Source: Clostridia bacterium
GTDB lineage: Bacteria; Bacillota; Clostridia; TANB77; CAG-508
DNA: 35,781 nt
NCBI GenBank assembly: GCA_017530505.1
Contig: JAFXMI010000005.1
Location: 1 to 35,781 of the forward strand
Direction: 5' to 3'
Part shown: positions 29,526 to 35,781 of the stretch, piece after piece
How the letters are laid out: each line of letters opens with the position of its first letter
How positions within the stretch are numbered: the first letter of the stretch is position 1
Program-made: the position numbers and the translations under genes
Notes under the pieces: model-generated
Database searches by the model: none
What the model saw: only the letters and a program-made list of their open reading frames with translations
What the model was told of the DNA's origin: nothing

Positions 29526-29568
29526 ATTTTTCAAAAATTAACAACTATTATTAGAAAGTAATTATAAA

Positions 29569-31437
<1,869 letters not shown>

Positions 31438-31502
31438 CTATTTTTCTTTAAACTTTAAAATTGTTTTCTTTTGTTTGATTTATAATAATTTTTAATTATT
31501 AA

Positions 31503-32048
31503 CTAATTTGCTACTATTACCATCGAATGTCGAATAACTTTGCTACCTATCATATAACCTTTTCTAAATTCTTCAGTAATTTCTTTTTCACCTTTGTTTA
31601 AATCATCTATATGAGATACGGCCTCGTGAAGTTCTGGATCAAATTTTGTTCCAGGTTTTGCATCTATTTCTTTTAAGCCAAATCTAGAAAGAGCTTCTGA
31701 TAGTTGTTTAAAAACCATTTTAACGCCTTCTTGATAATTTTTGTCTTCTGTTTTAGCTTCAGTAGCTTTTTCTAAATTATCCATAATTGGTAAAATTGTA
31801 GAAACTACATCTCCTGTAATTAATCCATACAATCCATCTCTTTCTTTTTGACTCCTCTTTTTAAAGTTTTCAAATTCTGCTAAAAGTCTTTTATATCTAT
31901 CTGTTAGTTCATCAATTTGGCTTTGCTGTTGTATAACTTTGGATTCTTCCTGAGAGGTCTCAGTTTTATTCTGTACGCTTTCAACCTCCTCCTGAATATT
32001 TTTATTTTCTTGATCTATTTTCTTATTCTCTTCATTTTCTTCTTCCAA
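31503..32048 (-). CDS. grpE: Nucleotide exchange factor GrpE
   Basis: GrpE exchanges ADP on DnaK. The 181-aa product has a long Glu/Asn/Gln-rich coiled-coil N-terminus. The GrpE core follows with RYKRLLAEFENFKKRSQKER, TILPIMDNLEKA, GVKMVFKQL and FDPELHEAVSHI. The start is TTG at 32048, eight bases from AGGAGG. It lies between hrcA and dnaK. Confidence 0.96.
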   Translation of the reverse strand: MEEENEENKKIDQENKNIQEEVESVQNKTETSQEESKVIQQQSQIDELTDRYKRLLAEFENFKKRSQKERDGLYGLITGDVVSTILPIMDNLEKATEAKTEDKNYQEGVKMVFKQLSEALSRFGLKEIDAKPGTKFDPELHEAVSHIDDLNKGEKEITEEFRKGYMIGSKVIRHSMVIVAN

Positions 32049-32101
32049 AACTATATCCTCCTATATTTATTAATTTATTATTTTTTAATGCAAAAATATA
32101 T

Positions 32102-33130
32102 CTAGAACTTTCCTTTTTTATAACCATCATTAATCTTTTTACTAATATATTTCATTACAGAAATTACTTTTGAATAGTCCATCCTTGTAGGACCAATAAT
32201 TCCAATCGTTCCAATATCTTTTCCATCTAATAAATGATTAAAAGTTACTATACTAAAGTTTTTAAGCTCTTCTTTTTCAGACTCTGAACCGATAAAAACA
32301 TTTATATCTTGCGCAATACCTGAATTCATAACATCTGCAATGATATCCTTTGCAGTTAAAGCATTTAAAAAATCTTTTGTAATATCATTCCTTTTAAATT
32401 CAGGCATATCAACAACTTTATTTGCACCTTCTATATAAGTTTTTGAAGTATCTAAAAGTTTATTTAATTCATCAATAACCTTTTCAATTATTTCAATTCC
32501 TGTTTTTATTTCTGATAAAATATAATCTTCAATTGGTCCATATATCTTTTCAATAGGTTTCCCAACTAATTTATTTTTAAAAATATATGTTAAATCATTT
32601 ACCTGTTCACTAGTTAAATCTTCATCAAATTTAATAACAGATTCTCTTATTATACCTGAATCTGTAAGAATAACGACCATTAAAATCCTTGTTCCGAGAA
32701 GCATAAATTTTATATCTATTATTGTATGATTACTCATATTTGGTTCCAACACAACAGTAGTATAGTGAGTTATTTCAGAAAGAGTTGTTGTAGCAATTTT
32801 TGTAAGTTCTTCTAGGTTATTAACCTTCGTTTCTAGCATATTTTTAATCATTTCCATTTCTTTTCTACTAATTGCATCTTCTCTAATAAGTTCATCAACA
32901 TAGTATCTATATCCCTTTTCAGATGGAATTCTTCCCGCAGAAGTATGTGGCTGTTCCAAAAAACCAATTCTTTCAAGTTCAGCCATTTCATTTCTTATAG
33001 TTGCGCTACTACAATCGATTTCAGAATTTTTTACTAAACTTCCAGAACTAACTGGTTCAGATGTATCAATATACTCTTCTACAATTGCTTGTAAAATTTT
33101 TCTTTTACGCTTATCTAAATTCTCAGGCAC
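32102..33130 (-). CDS. hrcA: Heat-inducible transcription repressor HrcA
   Basis: HrcA represses class I heat-shock genes by binding CIRCE. The 342-aa product has the N-terminal winged helix (RKRKILQAIVEEYIDTSEPV, SSATIRNEMAELE, HTSAGRIPSEKGYRYYVD) and the regulatory domain ending GTIGIIGPTRMDYSKVISVM. I choose GTG at 33130, with AAAGGAG eight bases upstream, over GTG at 33139, which lies inside that site. As first gene after its own operators it is autoregulated. Confidence 0.96.
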   Translation of the reverse strand: MPENLDKRKRKILQAIVEEYIDTSEPVSSGSLVKNSEIDCSSATIRNEMAELERIGFLEQPHTSAGRIPSEKGYRYYVDELIREDAISRKEMEMIKNMLETKVNNLEELTKIATTTLSEITHYTTVVLEPNMSNHTIIDIKFMLLGTRILMVVILTDSGIIRESVIKFDEDLTSEQVNDLTYIFKNKLVGKPIEKIYGPIEDYILSEIKTGIEIIEKVIDELNKLLDTSKTYIEGANKVVDMPEFKRNDITKDFLNALTAKDIIADVMNSGIAQDINVFIGSESEKEELKNFSIVTFNHLLDGKDIGTIGIIGPTRMDYSKVISVMKYISKKINDGYKKGKF

Positions 33131-33149
33131 TTTGTTCACTCCTTTTAAT

Positions 33150-33176
33150 TTAGCAATCTTTTCGTTTGACTGCTAA
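33150..33176. promoter_or_regulatory. CIRCE operator, downstream copy
   Basis: TTAGCAATC, nine bases, GACTGCTAA: this is the CIRCE layout (TTAGCACTC-N9-GAGTGCTAA) with two changes from consensus. It sits just downstream of the -10 element, over the transcription start of hrcA. Confidence 0.85.
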
Positions 33177-33177
33177 T

Positions 33178-33206
33178 ATATTATTACTTTTTTTAGCAAT
33201 TGTCAA
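33178..33206 (-). promoter_or_regulatory. Sigma-A promoter of the hrcA-grpE-dnaK-dnaJ operon
   Basis: TTGACA (33201-33206) and TAATAT (33178-33183) are spaced by 17 bases on the minus strand. The -35 lies inside the upstream CIRCE-like element and the start region inside the downstream one. Confidence 0.85.
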
Positions 33207-33219
33207 TACCTTTTGCTAA
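33193..33219. promoter_or_regulatory. Second CIRCE-like element over the -35 region
   Basis: TTAGCAATT, nine bases, TTTTGCTAA: this has the same 27-bp geometry as CIRCE, with seven of nine arm positions pairing and four deviations from consensus per element overall. It overlaps TTGACA. It is likely a weaker second HrcA site. Confidence 0.6.
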
Positions 33220-33287
33220 AAAATTTAAAAATTTTAATTTTAGTTTTTTTTATTTTTATTAGTTTATAATTTTTTTATAAAATATAT

Positions 33288-33321
33288 AAAAAAGCCTTGA
33301 ACTTATTTCTAAATTCAAAGC
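33288..33321 (-). terminator. Intrinsic terminator upstream of the hrcA operon
   Basis: An 8-bp stem GCTTTGAA/TTCAAGGC (33314-33321 with 33294-33301) with a 12-nt loop is followed by six T on the minus strand. It overlaps the end of the small ORF at 33315 and insulates the heat-shock promoter from upstream transcripts. Confidence 0.65.
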
Positions 33322-33620
33322 AATTTTAAATTTAAATTTTCTCGACAATGTTGAGAATTTCTAATCTTTTTTCCTTTATTCATAATGTTTTTCATTTCTT
33401 CTAAATATTCAGCCATACAATTTCTAAATTCAAATTGTATTGTATTATCCACCTTATTATGACATAGTTGCAACAATTCAAGTTTATTAAAATCATTATA
33501 AAAACTAAATTTTAATCTATCTTCTTTTATAAGACCATTTATTAATTTGTATATTTCTTTCTTATCAAAAACTATCTGATAAATTAATGTTATTGGGTAT
33601 AGATATTCATAAACAAGCAA
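33315..33620 (-). CDS. Hypothetical or decayed small protein
   Basis: A 101-codon frame encodes a Lys/Glu/Asn-rich, mostly helical sequence with FEFRNCMAEYLEEMKNIM. I do not recognise it. Its first ~20 codons are antisense to the XRE-regulator remnant, so they are probably not real; 33315-33555 is the more plausible part. A terminator overlapping its stop argues that some transcribed unit ended here. Probably a gene fragment. Confidence 0.25.
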   Translation of the reverse strand: MLVYEYLYPITLIYQIVFDKKEIYKLINGLIKEDRLKFSFYNDFNKLELLQLCHNKVDNTIQFEFRNCMAEYLEEMKNIMNKGKKIRNSQHCRENLNLKLL

Positions 33621-33736
33621 TTTACAATATAGAAGTTGGTAAAAGAACTATTGTTGATTATGAATTATGTGCTTTTGCTAAATGTTTTGGAATATCTGTA
33701 AATGACCTAACAGATGAATTTTTTAATAAATTATAG
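33587..33736 (+). pseudogene. C-terminal remnant of an XRE-family regulator
   Basis: This is the only plus-strand coding trace. From ATG 33587 it encodes 49 aa: GIDIHKQAIYNIEVGKRTI then DYELCAFAKCFGISVNDLTD. These are the recognition helix and last helices of a Cro/C1-type HTH domain. The same frame upstream still reads KLSDKLMLLGIDI, so the homology runs to about 33560. The first part of the HTH is lost. It likely belonged to a phage or toxin-antitoxin module. Confidence 0.6.
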
Positions 33737-33765
33737 TAAAAATTGATATTAATTTCAATTCATTT

Positions 33766-33797
33766 TTAAATTGTGCAACAGCCGTTGCACAATTTAA
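33766..33797. terminator. 14-bp perfect hairpin after the XRE remnant
   Basis: Arms 33766-33779 and 33784-33797 (TTGTGCAAC core) are perfectly complementary with a 4-nt loop AGCC. It lies between convergent units, the plus-strand regulator remnant and the minus-strand nuclease gene, and may terminate either one. Confidence 0.55.
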
Positions 33798-33809
33798 TGT
33801 TTTTGTGCC

Positions 33810-33847
33810 AAATTAAAAATTCCAGACGCGTCTGGAATTTTTAATTT
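33810..33847. repeat. 38-bp perfect palindrome at the end of the DUF1016 gene
   Basis: The core ATTCCAGACGCGTCTGGAAT is extended on both sides by A/T to 38 bp with no mismatch, and it covers the nuclease stop codon. On the minus strand it ends in a T-rich tract, so it may act as a terminator. The same 20-bp core recurs inside the coding region at 34585-34604. Confidence 0.85.
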
Positions 33848-34901
33848 AGTTATTATTTTCATTATTTGATTCTTCTTCATTTTCTTTTATAACTTGCTCA
33901 ACTTGTGCAATTAATTCTTCTTGTTTTGGAATATAGTATGTATATTTTGATGCAAATAAATTATTATTTAATCCTCCCATACTATATTCTGCAACAACAT
34001 TATCTTTTTCTGCACAAAGTATAATTCCAATAGGTTTATTATCTCCTTCATCATTTACTTCTTCTTCATAATAATTCAAATACATATTCATTTGACCAAA
34101 ATTTTCTGGTTTCAAATTTCCCATTTTTAAATCTATCAAAACATATGCTTTCAAAATTTTATTATAAAAAACCATGTCTACATAATAATGAACATTTCCT
34201 ATTGTAACTCTTTGCTGTGAACCAACGAACATAAATCCTTTACCTAACTCTAACAAGAAATTTTCAATATGTTTAATTAATTTATATTCTAAATCTTTTT
34301 CTAATAAAGGTTTTTTTTCTGGCACTCCTAAAAATTCAAAAACAAATGGATCTTTTATCATATCTTCTGGTGAATTTAAGATTTGTCCTTCTTTTGCTAA
34401 TTGTAAAACCTTTTCTTTATTTGCTTTTCCATCTGATAATAGTAATCTTTCAAATAATGATGTTTCTATTTGTCTTTGAAGCTCTCTAACTGACCATTTA
34501 CTATTAATAGTTTCCTTTTCATAAAAATTTCTCTTATTTTCATCTTTAATAGCTATTAATTCACAATAATGCGACCACCCCAAAATTCCAGACGCGTCTG
34601 GAATTTTGGAATAAGTCAGATAAAATCTTCTCATATTAAATAAATTACTCTTTGAAAAGCCTTTGCCAATTTCTCTTGTTAATTTTTTTGAAACATTTAA
34701 TAATATTGATTTTCCATACTCTGCTTTTATTTTTCCTGATTGTTCTTTTTCAATTATAGTTTTTCCTATATTCCAATATGTATCAATTAATGTTCCATTT
34801 ACTTCTAAAGATATTTTATTTCTAGCTTCTAAAACTAACTTTTTTATTTCTTCTGCTAATTCATTAGAAATAGCCTCTCTATCTATTAATTCATTTTCCA
34901 T
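33846..34901 (-). CDS. DUF1016 / YhcG-type PDDEXK nuclease family protein
   Basis: The protein has an N-terminal DUF1016_N helical region (YWNIGKTIIEKEQ, GKSILLNVSKKLTREIGKGF, WSHYCELIAI, WSVRELQRQIETSLFERLL) and a C-terminal PDDEXK domain. Candidate catalytic residues are Asp in YVDMVFYN and Asp-x-Lys in VLIDLKMG. I choose ATG 34901; a TTG at 34919 is an alternative in the same frame. Homologues are often next to restriction or mobile genes and some act in defence; the role here is unknown. A 30-bp palindrome inside it encodes IPDASGI, an unusual segment before the conserved WSHY. Confidence 0.88.
   Translation of the reverse strand: MENELIDREAISNELAEEIKKLVLEARNKISLEVNGTLIDTYWNIGKTIIEKEQSGKIKAEYGKSILLNVSKKLTREIGKGFSKSNLFNMRRFYLTYSKIPDASGILGWSHYCELIAIKDENKRNFYEKETINSKWSVRELQRQIETSLFERLLLSDGKANKEKVLQLAKEGQILNSPEDMIKDPFVFEFLGVPEKKPLLEKDLEYKLIKHIENFLLELGKGFMFVGSQQRVTIGNVHYYVDMVFYNKILKAYVLIDLKMGNLKPENFGQMNMYLNYYEEEVNDEGDNKPIGIILCAEKDNVVAEYSMGGLNNNLFASKYTYYIPKQEELIAQVEQVIKENEEESNNENNN
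34580..34609. repeat. 30-bp perfect palindrome inside the DUF1016 gene
   Basis: This perfect palindrome shares the core ATTCCAGACGCGTCTGGAAT and the flanking AAAA/TTTT-type bases with the element at 33810-33847. It keeps the frame and adds a few residues (IPDASGI) to the protein. Confidence 0.85.
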
Positions 34902-34917
34902 AATTTGACTTCTTTCC

Positions 34918-34944
34918 AATTTGGCAGATGTTGTCTGCCAAATT
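34918..34944. repeat. 11-bp inverted repeat upstream of the DUF1016 start
   Basis: Arms AATTTGGCAGA and TCTGCCAAATT are perfect with a 5-nt loop TGTTG. It lies 17 bp before the chosen ATG, so it could be an operator or a structure affecting initiation. No U-run follows on the minus strand. Confidence 0.55.
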
Positions 34945-35012
34945 ACACTTTTCTTTTATTAGCTCATACTATATCACAAAATTCATAATTTTTCCATTAA
35001 AATCACAAAGTT

Positions 35013-35405
35013 TTAGACATATATTAATTCATCTAATATAATCTCCTCTGCTTGTTGCTTAATTGCATTCATAGTTCCAACCCAATAAAACATATGAGTA
35101 TTTTTCATATCTTCTGCTAAATTACTTTTTGCTTTCAAATCATCGATAATTAGATTAAGTCTTTTAGTTGCTGTTTCTTGTATTTCTTCTAAATGGTCTA
35201 TTAATGTATTTTCCATAAACATTATTGTATATTCTGCTTTTTTATGTTCTTTTAAATAGTTTAATCTCATTCTACCATATTTATTCAAATGTATTTTCTT
35301 TTGTTTTGGTAACACTAAATTTGGTATATAATATTCTACTTGCCTTACATATTCTATTCCTGTTTTTTAATCAATAAATCTTTCTTTTAATTCTTTGTTC
35401 TCCAT
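35013..35405 (-). pseudogene. TnpV-like transposon protein with an in-frame nonsense codon
   Basis: The 100-codon open part matches what I know of TnpV, a small protein of clostridial transposons: LNKYGRMRLNYLKEHKKAEY, FMENTLIDHLEEIQETATKR and YWVGTMNAIKQQAEEIILDE. Upstream in the same frame the homology continues (VRQVEYYIPNL) to an ATG at 35405 behind GGAG, but TAA at 35367-35369 interrupts it. This is an apparent AAA-to-TAA change, not a CGG site. I take it as a relic of a mobile element. Confidence 0.7.
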
Positions 35406-35457
35406 ATTTTTTAAATCTCCTCTCATTTTTAAATTTTAATTTGTTATTATAAAATCA

Positions 35458-35498
35458 AAAAAAGATGAAATTGTTATTATTTTTTACAATTCATCTTT
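35458..35498 (-). terminator. Terminator between the short prepilin-like ORF and tnpV
   Basis: Arms AAAAGATGAAATTG and CAATTCATCTTTT pair over about 13 bp with one bulge, and seven T follow on the minus strand. It lies 28 bp past the stop of the short ORF at 35526. Confidence 0.6.
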
Positions 35499-35525
35499 TA
35501 AATATTTGAAAATTTATGATTTTTA

Positions 35526-35664
35526 CTAAATTGATTGTAAGAGGAAACCTTTGTTATTACTAGATTTTAGATTTTCGTCATAAGAGAATATGGTTGTAAC
35601 GACTAAAGCTATAAGAGTTATTCCGGTTATTTGTTTTTGTTTTATTTTTTTTATTTATCTTCAC
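35526..35664 (-). CDS. Short prepilin-like ORF requiring a CGGA +1 shift
   Basis: AAGGAGG lies ten bases before GTG 35664. Thirteen codons give MKINKKNKTKTNN, and then comes CGG (35623-35625) followed by A. The zero frame continues with unremarkable residues to TGA at about 35579. Skipping C gives GITLIALVVTTIFS, which closely resembles the class III (prepilin-type) leader of many clostridial proteins (KGITLIALVVTI), and stops after 45 aa. The rest does not resemble a pilin body, so it may be a remnant or a small peptide gene. The sequence beyond 35690 to the window end shows nothing else. Confidence 0.4.
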
Positions 35665-35781
35665 TTTTTTTGTTCCTCCTTTTTTATTTTTCTTCAGTTA
35701 ATTATTTTAAAAGTAATTTTATTTTTTTATTTCAAATTAGCTTGCTTATTTATGCACACCTACTATTTTAAGGTTTATACC

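Noticed and set aside
34899..34919. TTG at 34919 as start of the DUF1016 protein
   Set aside because: The ATG at 34901 gives the family-like N-terminus, and the TTG falls inside the inverted repeat; kept only as an alternative.
35367..35369. In-frame TAA in tnpV as another recoding site
   Set aside because: It is not CGG-linked and is best explained by an AAA-to-TAA mutation in a relic gene.

Overview
The window is a very AT-rich segment with almost all genes on the minus strand. It looks like a spore-forming Clostridia-type Firmicute. The grounds are the zinc-type S14 (rpsN) and Cys-rich S4, the Gram-positive S10-spc-alpha ribosomal order, a spoIIA operon with sigF, spoIID and spoIIQ, an hrcA-grpE-dnaK-dnaJ operon with CIRCE operators, and many TTG/GTG starts. 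An uncultured gut clostridium is my best guess; that is inference only.

Layout in + coordinates (transcription runs right to left). 136-19321 is the ribosomal super-operon from rpsJ to rplQ, with a consensus sigma-A promoter at 19293-19321. It includes secY, adk, map, infA and rpoA. rpmD (L30) is missing between rpsE and rplO, and a large GT-C-like membrane protein sits between secY and adk. 19536-20087 is trmL. 20339-20605 is a remnant of an ORF6N-type phage protein, followed by a 156-bp inverted repeat. 20837-24324 is a sporulation block: spoIIAA-spoIIAB-sigF-spoIID-spoIIQ, with a candidate sigma-H promoter and a perfect Spo0A box upstream. Another ~160-bp inverted repeat separates it from a MATE exporter gene. 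25925-33219 holds recD2 and the heat-shock operon. 33288-35781 is an accessory scar with an XRE-regulator remnant, a DUF1016 PDDEXK nuclease, a broken tnpV, a short prepilin-like ORF and several strong palindromes.

The most striking observation concerns the codon CGG. I scanned every gene by eye and found only six in-frame CGG codons, all followed by A. They lie in trmL, spoIIQ, spoIID, recD2 (two) and the short prepilin-like ORF. In spoIIQ, spoIID and recD2 (both sites) the zero frame dies shortly after CGG, and skipping just the C (reading GGA, Gly) restores a conserved protein. In trmL the skip gives GGA-TAA and a family-typical length; in the short ORF it yields a prepilin-like GITLIALVVT segment. 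About 40 other genes, including all ribosomal proteins, have no in-frame CGG. I infer that CGG is unassigned or extremely slow here and that CGGA acts as a +1 recoding signal decoded as glycine. Both halves of the SpoIID/SpoIIQ engulfment machinery and the DNA helicase RecD2 would then depend on it. Sequencing error is the main alternative, but it would have to insert the same base in the same context each time.
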